64,000 nt of DNA from Zonotrichia leucophrys gambelii (lineage: Eukaryota; Chordata; Aves; Passeriformes; Passerellidae). Location: the NCBI RefSeq assembly GCF_028769735.1, contig NC_088172.1, positions 64,511,075-64,575,074 on the forward strand, read 5' to 3'. Shown here piece after piece: positions 37,701-49,700 of the stretch. The notes beneath the pieces were generated by a model. That model saw nothing but the letters and a program-made list of their open reading frames with translations, had not been told where the DNA came from and did not search any database. The stretch's first letter is position 1; the number at the start of each line of letters is the position of its first letter. Position numbers and translations under genes: made by a program.

Positions 37701-40700
37701 AATTCTTTGGGGCACAATCTCAGTTTCTGTAAATTCTGGAAGTTCTTACTCTATAAAATCAACGGGGTTATGAAGTATTCAAGCTGGCTGTAGCTACTCT
37801 GTCTGACATGAACTACAGCATATACTATAGAAGCATGGTGTTGACATTGTTTGGGGGGGGTTTTTTTGCTGCCACTGAGAACTCTGCCATTGATCTGTGG
37901 AGCAACCTCAGACATCTCCCTTCACTGAGACTGCTGCTCTTTGCAGAAAGAGCCCTTTCTCACCCTCTCAGGTAGTGATCCAGGTTTTTTTTACCCTGAT
38001 CCAGGTTTCACTCTTTAAACATGGTTGTCATGCAAATCACTGTTTCTTCAGGACCATAGAAAGACTCAAGATGCAGAGACACAGTACTTTTCCTTACTCT
38101 GTTCTGACTCATCACTTCATGGGAAGCAGTGGAAGGTGGAAACTCAAAGTCAGTCCCAGCACAAGGACCTAAAGGGCTTCATAAATCTGAGTAACATATT
38201 TCACAGGGATATTAGTGAAAATGAAATGCATTATTGCAAGAATTTTCTGCCAGGGAATAAAAGCAAGTGCAGAGTCCAGATATTCAGGGGCAGGGAGGAG
38301 GTGTGGGAAGGGAAAAGTCTCCAGTATAGCCTCAGAAAATAAAATTAATCTCAGTGAACAGGAAAGGATATACACATCCGTAAACTAATTTTTTCCTCAC
38401 CATGATACCAGCTTTTAAAGCAAATAATAATGTTGATGAGTTAATTCCATTACTGCCTATCAGAGTGATTAATATTGCCTGACTGTCCCTTTGCAGTGCT
38501 CTCTACCATCTAAGTATTGTCTTTCATCTTGCTAATTGATGGCTCTTTGGGTCAGGGACTGTCTGAGGGTTATATTTGGGCTATGGATGGGTCTGTGCTT
38601 CAGGATGAGGCACTGTGGGAATACCTTGTTCTGCCAGCTCTCCATGTGCTGGGGTTCACCAGCATCCTGTGCTTACTTCTCCTGCAAAATGATCAGAAAA
38701 CCTTCTTGAGCAGGAGGAGCTATGCAAGGACTAGGCATCATTTAGTAATAGTTACTCATAATCATGCTCATTCCTTTAGAGCCACACAAGAATGCAAACA
38801 GAGAGCATGATATGTCTCACCAGGAGAAAATAACTAGCCCTGGTAAGGAATTTGAGAATTTTCTTCATCATTTTTTGATGAGCGATATTGCTATATCTAA
38901 AATGAGAAATAGTCCTACCAATCATATTTATGAACCATTTTTATAATCAAGTGTTCCAGATTTTCTGAGAAAAAGAAAGAAATAAGAACTTACAAAAAAA
39001 CTGACACAGCTGGAGTTTTGATTTAAATAGCATGACTTACTATTTAAATATACTCTAAGCAAATACTGGAAGAAAGACTTCTAAGCTACTTCAATAATTT
39101 AAACTGCAATCAAGACATTAAAATATTGTTTTTAAAAGTGTCTCAGTGGCAAGTAGGGAAATAGAAGTGCTAAGTAGTATGTAGGGAGATAGACTGAAAA
39201 GAAACAAGAAAAGCAAAGAGAAGATGGAGCAGAGGCACACCTGAAGTCCTGCAAGCTGTGTTTGTTGTTCCCCCTGAATCAGAGAGAAAGAAATGAGAAG
39301 GCCCAAGCCCTCTCCCACAGCAGCTGCTGCCACCTTGATGTCCAGTGTCAAGGGCAGATGAAAAAGGCAACGGTATCAGGGCAGTTTTGCCACCTACTTT
39401 GCCAAAGTCAGCTCTCCTGGAGCCCTTCTGAGCGCTCTGAGAGGTTTTGTTTGTGTCCCCAACTGCAGCACACATATATTTCCATTGTTTGAATAATGTG
39501 TCCTTCCTGCATGTTCCCACTTGGCCAGCTGACCGTGAAGAGATGCTCAGCCAACAAAGCTATTCACTGCAACAAGATGCTCTGCTTGAGATTTTCTGAA
39601 GCAGAGATATAATCTGAAATTGTGCATCCATTTTAAAACAATTAACTGTCAGGGTGCAGTCAAGTTATCTGGAGTACAGAAGACAGAAAATTAGTGTAAT
39701 ATTCAAACATTATTTATGCACCTTCTTATGTCCACAAGCAGCACTTGAGCTTTATGCCATTTCTGTTCTATGAATGGCTTATTGGGCTAGATTTTTAACC
39801 AAACACCATTTCCTTAAAAAAGTAAATGATGAGCCATCAAAAAGAAGTGTTTACTCATATCCAAAAATTTGATTCAAAGGTTTGTTCACAAGAACAAGCA
39901 GGAACAGGAATTTGAGGAGACAAGCAGCTGAAACTCCTAATATTAACAACTGACCTGTGAGCTGCCAACCAGAGTTCACACAGTAACTCAGCATGTGGCA
40001 CATCCATTTTTCACTAGGAAAAACCAAACAATCTTTTTCATCATAGGAAAAGCAGAACACTGGGAAAAATAAGATGTCTCCTCAGATTTTTTTTTTAACA
40101 CCAGGCTTAATTCAGGATTGGAGAACATTGTTTTTGGCCAGGAGCATAAAAGACCTCTTGAGGTTCCTTCTGTCCCTGAAAACCAGTCATATATAGTCTT
40201 TCTTCTGTTTGGGCCTACCTTTTACAGATACATATTATTCAGATTTTTGAAACTGAATTATCCTGATTTATGATGTGTTGGTAGTCTTATTTTATCTTGA
40301 ATAAAAGGACCTCAATGTCATCATGTGGAAGCAGTGAGGGAGGGAATTCACCCAGACAGTATCAAAGAATATGTATATTTTGAAGGTTTTCCCAATATTT
40401 GACAGGTGATAGACAAGTCAGTCCTTAACTTTTAGAAAACAAGTTCTTTCTTCATGATGGCAACTTCACAAGAGATGGAAGAAAAGGTGTGTACATGAAG
40501 GGAAAAGCATTGGATTTACTTCCAGTTTAGATCAATTTTTTTCCCTTTGTTTAACACAGGAAAAAAAACTAAAAACCTCTGTTTTAATACTCTAAATACA
40601 CCAAATAACCACCAAAAATGCTTTGGATTCTGCAAAACTGTTTGTAAGTGTGATACATAAATGAACATAGCATTTCAATCACATAATAATTGAAGTTGCC

Positions 40701-43700
40701 CATCCTCCCCATATCAGGTTTTTCCATTTTAGCATGAAGGTACAGTCTTTTTCACTGGTCCCTAAGGTCCCTTTCACCCAGTCATTTCAGCATGTTGATA
40801 ATGACAGCCAAGTCAAGGAATGAAAATAGAAGGCAGCTGGTAAGATAATCCTGGACGTCATCCGGATGCAAGTGAAGCATGAGCATCTAATTCATTAAGG
40901 GAGTGGGAGGATTAGGGTGGTGCTGAGCATCCATTCTGTTTAATTTGACATTCCATTAATTTAGCCTCTCAGTGGACAGGACAGGAGGTGCAACATAATT
41001 ATGGCTCAGAATCTGAAACCTCTGGCATGTCTGAAGACTCATTAGTTTTGTGGCAGTTGGCTGGGGGGAGTGTGGCAAGAGATGAGCAGACTTTGTGCTC
41101 GCTGGGCCCACTTCAGTAATAAACTGCATGTAGGACTGGTGAAGCTCTCCTTGGAGATCAAAGACACTGCCTCTATATAGCAAATTACTTTCCAAGAGCT
41201 TTGAGAGCAGAAACTTCCAAGGATGCTTCACAAGGTGAGTCTATTTTGTATCAGACAAAATAGATGCTTTAAAACCTAGATGGAAGAGGTAGGATCCTAA
41301 ATTTCTTCTCAGAGCAAACAGCCTTGCTGAAAACGCAAACCTGTGTTCCCAGTGAGCCTCTTTTCCTGCACAGCTACTCAAACAGTCATAATGATTCACC
41401 AGCCAAATCCTGCTCTGAACCAATGTTCAACTGCAGCAAATCCACAGGCCCTGTTCTGACATGTATTCAGCCTTAGCAAGCAGTGTGCACATCCTACCTC
41501 TGTACCACCACTCCGGAACATGTGGGATGCAACGTTTTCACAGGAGCTCTTGGGAGAAAGAAATATTGGTAAACATCTGCCCCCTCACCTCTAAGCATCA
41601 AAATAAATGACCAGATTTTTCAAGGGCTCTCAAAATACATCAGCTGTTGGGGAATCTGAGAATTTGAGAAGATGTTCCCAATGCCTTACAATAATACAAA
41701 CAAACCCTTTAACATGTCTCTCACTCCAGCTGACATCTCACCTTGAAGTCACATCAGATTTTATTGCTTTGATTGAGAGGTAGATGTGTGAAAAGATGTG
41801 TAATAGGGGCCCCCACTAATGTTTCTCACAGAAAAAATTGACATTTTGGTATCATATTGTTTTAGTCTATTGGACACCGCTGGCTATCACAGGTGCAGTG
41901 TTATAGAGAAAAAATCTGACTCATTCAAGATTACATAAGTCACAGTACCTAGACATTTAGATAAACTTAGGATATACAGACAGACCTTTTAACTGCATTT
42001 CAACGTAATTAGCTGAAGGCTGGCAGCCAGATGGACAGCATCAGAGACAGAAACTCTCAGTTAAATCATACAGCAAACAAAGCATCAGGAACCTGTCATC
42101 ATTGTCCGTCACATCTCGTATCCGCAGGAGTCAGAGGCCTCCGGCATTCAGACTGCAGCCCCCAGCCAGGTGACCAAGGGAAGTGACTGTTACCTTTGGT
42201 CCTGCAGTGCATTTAAGGCCCTGCTGGAACTGAATGAAGACATTTGAAGAGGTAAAACCTACCTGGCAGATGAAACCAGTGGATGAGCACTGCCGAACCC
42301 AAAGACTGAATTTCCTCTTTTTCCTCTTGCGCAGCTCCCTCTCTGTACAGGTTGCAATGAAAACAGGATCCTCATCTATCAGGGGCTCATGCAGTACCTG
42401 CAAGTGGCAAGAAAAGAGGCAGGGAAAGAAATGGAAGAATACATGATTGCTAAAAAAAAAAAAGGTGCTTTAATTGCTTTCAAGGAAATATAACCCTTGC
42501 AATGTGCTTGTGTGCATCACCCCAAACAGAGAATCAAACCCATTTTTGTTTGATGCTACCATCCAACAAAAACCAAAGCCTGGCCAAGCACACCCCATTA
42601 TGGATAGCTGCTCTACAAAGAATTTGCAAACATTGCAAGGCACAGCTCTCACTTCTTCCTATCTGCTACAATTCAACATCCCTCCAAAATGATGCAGGGG
42701 ATGGGGCAGGGAGAGTGGATTTTTAGCAGCATCCTCCTCCATGCTTCTTCATAAGCTTCATACTGTTTGGCAGAATATCTTCTACCCAACCATCCTCTAC
42801 AATTTTTTGTTAAGTACATTCCTTGGTTATAGCAAAAGAAAAGACATAATAAAGAGAGAGAGAAGTTAAGGGAGAAAAAGATGCTTTCTGCTGCCACTTG
42901 AGGAGGTGGTGAAGAGACAGAAAATATTTTTCCTAGCAGCAGCTTTAGGGAAGTTTCTTTTGCCTCAGAAGCTGAAAAAATTGTCAAAAGGAGGCAAGGA
43001 TAAACCACCAGAGGCAGGAGTAGAAAAGCTTAGACAGACTGGAGCAAGTAATGAAGACCTGTGAAAACGAAGCACTTTCTGCATTCTGCATTCAGATGAT
43101 GTAAGTGGTTCCCTGTTTCTTAAACAGTTTTGTTACACTTCTCTCCATTAATTTAGCAGCAAAACTGAAGTGTGCTACTGCTAGGTATCACACTGTGGAA
43201 CTCACCTATAGCAAAGTACCAGTAGCTCCCCAGAGCTCATGGGCAGCTGTGCATAACGTACACACACCTGAGTGCACAATGTGCAAGCTGTTTAGCAAGC
43301 CACTTGTGAAAGTACAAAGACTTGCAAACTGTTGAAAGGTCTCAGCTGATGAATGCTGGCCAAATTCAGCCACATACATCTAAATCAGAGCAAGTCACTG
43401 CAGGCTCCTCTCCTTGTACATGTGGGGAAAGCAGTCCCAGCAGGCCATAACTCATACCCTTGTAAAGACATGCAAAATAGTCAGAGGGTTATAATTTAAA
43501 GGAGTCTGTTGTTTTCCAGTGACCATCCCTCCAGGAGACAGGCTCAGACACAGGCATGCAGAGGCCCCCACCCTCAGACAAAGCCTTTCCACACCTGCAT
43601 GTGTGCTGCTTTAGTGCACATCCGTGCAGTCCGTGGCGGAAATGAGAACAAAGCCACATTAAACCTAGGAGTGACACTTGTAGGAGAGATGTGGTGGGTG

Positions 43701-46700
43701 AGCAGTTAAGCACCAGAGATGAGCAGCTGCTTGCCTCCTGAACACAAGATGTTTGCTGAACATCACTCTGTCAGCCCAAAATAGGCACTCGTGCCCTCCC
43801 CACGCAGCGATGGCTGCACACTGTCATTTATACGCACTCCACTTTGCAACAACTCATGAAACATTCACAAGACCATCTGAAAGCACTCTTGCAAAATGTT
43901 CAAATTATACACCAAAATGCAGATGTGAGCAAGCAGAGCTGCACACAAAGCTATTTGTTCTTCCAGCTGCAGCTGCCCTGTTTCCCCACTGAAGCCAAAT
44001 CTTCCTCTCTCAAGGTCCACACAGAACACAGCCCTCCCTATCTAAAGGCCTCCTGGGGCATTTCCCACTTCTGCCTCAGAGGATTCTGAACAGCATTTTG
44101 CAAACTTTAAACTTTCCCTCATTTGCTTTTGCCTTTCTGCTTCTCAAGTGCAGAGGGAAGGGGCACATCCTTGGGATAGGGTCAGATACATGGTTAAGAA
44201 TTTCTCAACTTCTGGAAAGGCTCTCTTACCTGCTAGATCCCATTGAGTGGTGTGGTTCCACTATTATAATCTCCCCTGCTGTAGGATGGAGAGCAGCAGA
44301 AAGAAAAGGCTGTATAAGCATCACCTTAGGACATCTTCTATCCTCTGTCATTAGCTTCTTTCCCTCTGCACCACAGCATCAACTCTCCTTGCAGCAGCTC
44401 GACTGCATCCTGTTTACCCTTCATACTCTTTCTGCCTTCTGTGACACAGTAAGGCCTGTCAGCCTTACATCTAGAAAGCAAATCTGAATTTTTTAAAACT
44501 TCTCTCCATCTTCCTTTTCTTCCTGCCCACCCCTGCCTTCCCTCTTTGGTTCCTCTGTACTGAATTTAAGTAATTTCTCTGTAAGTTCCAACTCAACTTT
44601 TGTGAAGAGGGAATAAAAATGTGAACAGACTCAGGAAAGATTTGCTGTTGCTGCAAAGACAAAATGTGGACAGGCAAGAAAATGAACTGAAAACCCTGGA
44701 GCTTCCTTCAGAGAGTGGGGGACACCCACTCCACATGCAACCACTGTTTCAACAGCTGTAAAGAACTTTGGAAGCAAGGCACTGTATGAGCTGTGCCTGC
44801 CCTTGGCACTGACATGGTGTTTTTAGGACAAAAGTTGGCCCTGTTGCTACTGGCTCATCCTATTAGTTTGTTCACCCTCCTCTATTCTCAGTCTCCCTGC
44901 TTTTCCTGTAATCTCAAATCCATCTATTTGGCAAATCCCCAAGCAAAGTTATATTTGCTCCCTCTCTATTCCCCATTCTTGCTGTTGCTGCAATACATCC
45001 TTTTACAGGAGTGAGCTTACTGCCCCCATGGCATATTCCTTCCTGCTTCTCATCTTCCTTGATAAAAATCTACTTTCAGGCTTATTTACTCCTACACGTA
45101 TTCCTGGCCGCCTCTTCAACATCTTTTTCTCACTCCCCAAGTGCTCCCCTCTTCCTATTCTGACTTCCTATAATGCAAGATAGTTTGTGGATTTCTTCAT
45201 AGAAATCATCCCCATTTTCTTCTCTCAAATTCCTAGTTCTCTTCAGGTCTCAGAAGCTTTTCATCTAGTTGTTTTGCTCCCCCACTGATATCACTTTGCT
45301 TTCCTTTCTCCTTTCCTTTCCTTTTTCCTTTCCTTTTTCTTATAGTAATCCTTATCCCTGATAGATCTACCTGCCAAACCTTCACTCTTTGTTTTCCCCC
45401 CCAATCTGTATTTGCACTCCAAGTGTTGCAGTTGCAAAGGCAAGATTCCAAGATGGGACTCCATCAATTACTCCATCTCCAAATATCTTTCACTCACAGA
45501 ACAAAACAGCCACTGTCAGGAGTGCCTTGCTTTCTTCTCCATTTTAGACCATTTCCAATGCTCTTCCACACCAAAATTCCACCCATCCTCTCTCACAGAG
45601 TCCAAACAGGCTTGTAGACAAAGCCCAGAACCACTAAGTCTGTTGTACTTGGAACTCCTGGACTCCATATACTTAGGTAATGAAGCAACATATCCGGGAA
45701 ACATCTCCCCCTGAGCTCCATGGCCATCCACAACACAGGCGTCTCTTCAGCCTGTCTCCTGGAGAAGCTGCCTCAGCTTGCCTTGTCTCTGGCTTTTGGT
45801 GGGTACCATCCAGCTGCAGAGGCCCCTTGGTAACCGTGTCTGGATGTACAGTCAGTCATTCCTTCTGCAAGGATGGCTTGTGCTTCTGCCTCTCTGCTCC
45901 AAAGCTCCTCCTGTCTAATCTAAATTCTCTTGCTGGTGTCTGACATCTCTGCTTGCATATCTAGCTGCCAGTTCTGATTCCATTATGCTGCATTTGAGAG
46001 CATCTCCCTTCCCTTAAGAACCCCTCAGTATTTCCTTTTTTGGTCATTGCAGCCGTCCCTCTCCTCCTGCTGCAGATATCACTGGCTGGTGAATCTGAAT
46101 GTCAGCCTTTACCTCCTACTTGCAAAATTTCCTCAGCCAGGCAATGCCTGCATTTTCCATGATTTCTGAGTAAGAGCTCTAAAATGGCACTCATTTTAGA
46201 GTAACAACCCACCCAACCAGACAAGTTTACATCCAAATCCCTCAATCGTCCTGCAACAGTTTTACTTTTATTCAACATAACGCAATCTTCTTCTACAGAC
46301 TGCTGTTGGAAAGCCATTTTCCTAGTCACTCACACTGACCACATCACTTTTCTTTATTTCTCTATCATAGTTCTTCTCCAGTATATCAGACAGATTCTTT
46401 CTATTCTCATTTTTTAAGTCCTGCTTGGCCTTTCCACATTTTACAGCTCCTTTCTGCCATCATTCAAAGGTTAACTCTGACTTCCAGTGGAGCCATGATT
46501 CCATGCTCCTCTGCCCATTTGTTCAGTCATCAATCAGTCCTCTTAAGAAACAAAAAGTCAGTTCTTACAGCACTCCATTACCATTAGGTAATTTAAAAAT
46601 AGCAATGAAGTTTCATCATTTTCTGCTGCCAAACTTTCCCTAAAATCTGGCATCACGAAAGGATCAACTGGCCAAGAGCTACAGGACATCAGAAATTTAC

Positions 46701-49700
46701 CTTGCAACTCAACATTCCCATTGCTCCTCTGTCTGTCTTTCTCCTGCTCCTACTTGTCTTATATTTGGCCAGCATTCTCTGTATATTTATGTATTTGTGT
46801 CACTCTCACAGAAGCTCTAAGACAGAATGATTCCCATTTGGGATCAGCACCCTCAACTCCTAAAGAATCATTTTGAGAACAAGAAATCTGAAATATAGAG
46901 GTACAGCACAAGCAAGGTCTTATAATTTGGAAATACCCAACATCAAATGAACATATAAGCATGAGGACAAAAAAGCAGGTTGACCAGCCTGGTTTTGCCC
47001 CTCTGTGTTTTCAAAGAGGCTGTCATCTAAAGCTGTGAGCTAGTTTGGAAGAGCTATATAAAAACTGCTTAGCTGTACCCTATGATACCATCAAGAGTGA
47101 AACACAAAGAAGCTGCCCAGTAATTGGCCAAAGTTGAGCACCATGCCCTTGGAGCAGGAGGTTGGACTTACATCTCTCTTTTTGCCAGGGATTCACTCCT
47201 GCTGGTGACTGTTCCCAGGTGATATTCCACTGGGCAGATGCAAAACTGTTTGGTTCCAAAACATCAAAGAGAAGGTACTTTAGAGGGAGAGGGAAGCAGA
47301 GAGAGCCTGGAGTTATGCTCCCGACCTCTCCCACACCAGTCAGGGGCAGCCAGAGACAGCAATCCTGTCTAGCCATATCCTGCTGATGAGCATATAAACA
47401 CTCAGCAGGCACAGAAGGATATTTGAGCAGTGATGTTATTTTCCCTGAACTCCTCTGGTTTCTGGAATTCAGTGTATATCCTTGGCAGGTGAGTACCCTT
47501 GAATTTGTTGCTCTATACCTCCCAAGCGCAGGCAGGGCATCCTCCCTGCCTTCAGGCTTGCAGACAGTAGCACAGCTACAAAGCTCAGTAGCAAAGAAAT
47601 AATGCTGCCCCAAAGAACAGACCCAAATCACCACCTCTTGTTGCTTAGGTAGAGGTAGTGTTTATTTATACAGATGATGCTGAGGAGGGATAAGATGCAG
47701 AGAATGTTCTTGTCATTTGTTTTACCAGTCTAGGTCAGAACACTATTTTTTAAACTTCAGAAACTACAGCTAGCACTGCTGATGCACAATTAAAATGTTC
47801 TGGACTTTCAATTCCTTCATAAGCTGGAGAGTAATTATTTCCTTTTGTTTGCTCAGTATATTTAGCAAAATAATTATAATTCACTAGATTGTCTTCTTTG
47901 TTTTGGTACGCTGGCATAGTTCTTTCTCCCTGTTTCCTTTCATAGCAACTGTGGTGTTATTTTTACAGGCACATTTGGGTGGGGGAAGGGGTCACAGACA
48001 AGAAAAAAAAAAACCCTAAGTATTTTCTGACATAAGTTCCACTTGAAGAATCTTTTCTAGCTCTCAAAAAATAAAAGATCAAATCTATAGAAGAAATAAG
48101 TGTGAAGGCAGACGTTGTACTGCCTGATGGATGCAGATTGTTCCTGCTCTGTCCATAGGGGTGAGTTAAACATGGCATCTTCCTAATCTGTGCTCTGTGA
48201 GTCCATACTCACAGAGGAAAAAGTCAGTAACAAGCCTACCCCTAAGCCCAAACAGCCCTGCTGCATTCAACAGGAGCTGGGATTTAGCTGCTTGATGCCA
48301 CTTACAAGAAGGTAGCATAAAGCTTGTGGGTCAGCAGCAAGCCACCCAGGTACCACAAGTCTCATGTTTAAGATACAGATGTACCTTAAGCAACAAATCC
48401 ATTCTGAACTTGGGATTTCAGGTGTCACTGATCACAGAAACCTGGGCCCCCCTTTTCAACTGGCTTTCAGAGGCAGAAATTCCAAAAGCCCATCTAAGTG
48501 GTTCTTTCCCCTCATCTTTCCATTTGTTTCTTTGCATCTGTCTTATTATTTTTAATTATTTCTGGTATTTCTCACTGGGCATTCTGGGTTTGATGTCTGC
48601 ATTCAAGACAATTTGCAGGGAGAGGTCTTTCCTGCTGCTTTGAGCAGATGGGGTCCTCATCTCTTGAGACAAGTAGTGTGCTGCCCTGATTGATGGCACC
48701 CAGGATGATGTCACGCACAAAGCTCCCTTCAGAAGGAGGCCTGGAACATCCCCCAGAAGCCTACTGGAGGTACACTAGGGTATTTTTAACAACAGATTCA
48801 AAACCTTATTCTTTCTCACAGGGTTATTTTTGAAGCTGTATTTTAGTGCTTTTTGTTCCACTCAATATCACTGAAACATGCTGCATAGAAATCGCTGACG
48901 TAAACACTGACAAAGGAGCAGAGAAGTGGAGGAGGGAGGAAGAAAATTGGGCTGTCTCTACTTCTTCCCCCTTATTATTTTTAAGTAGCATCTCCTTACC
49001 AAGCTCACGGTAATAAAATGTTTTGCTTGCGAAGATTTAGATGTTTTGCCACTGCAAACAGGGTGCTGTGATTTTATCAATTCAGTTCTCAAGCCTTACT
49101 CGGGATGGGGAATGGGAGAAAGGATATACATGCAAATAAAATCTTATCCTTTAATGGAATTGCACTCACAGTGTGTGCCACAGCACACCATTCTAAGCAT
49201 TTGCATTAGGCACAGTGATCAGTTTCTGAAGCCTTTATCTTCTGCCCACTGAAGTTAGCAGCCAGAAGGATCAGATTTCATATCTTTAAGGGAGCTCAGT
49301 CCCAACAATTCCATGTTTCTCATAGCCTGTTTTGTCTTAATGGAAACATACCTTGCATAGCTTAGTAAGAACACTCTTCCCTCCTCCCTTCTCTACCTTA
49401 ACAGCTTTTTAGGCAGCTGTGCTCTCATGGGTTATATAGGTATGATTTTTATTGTCCATAAAATAAACTGTAATCACTCGCCATTTATTTTAGGCACACT
49501 TCAATGGATGTGCAGCATCTATGCCTTCATTAATTTTGTGCAGTGCACAAAAATGGGATGCTTCAGAAGGGAAAGAGGAAAAATAAGAGGACTGTGGATA
49601 CAATACCCTTTCCAAATGCTTAAGTGAAATATTTATGTTCTGGAATTAGAGAATTGATTGAAAAGTTATATCAAACAGTAACATATTTCATGCTTATGCC

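Larger units (their letters stand above)
31273..42262 (-). other. PGBD5: PGBD5 intron 3
   Basis: 10990 bp, the longest complete intron here. It contains the 32-bp tandem duplication near 31930 and the hairpin at 41240. No coding exon or named repeat is recognised in the rest. Confidence 0.93.

Noticed and set aside
47150..47172. Short match to a CR1 3' phrase (GGAGCAGGAGGTTGGACT)
   Set aside because: Similarity stops after about 20 bases on both sides and lacks the terminal octamers; likely chance.
47080..47634. 184-codon minus-strand frame in PGBD5 intron 2
   Set aside because: Gene sense, but no family match and no good acceptor/donor pair; it would break the PGBD5 frame if included.
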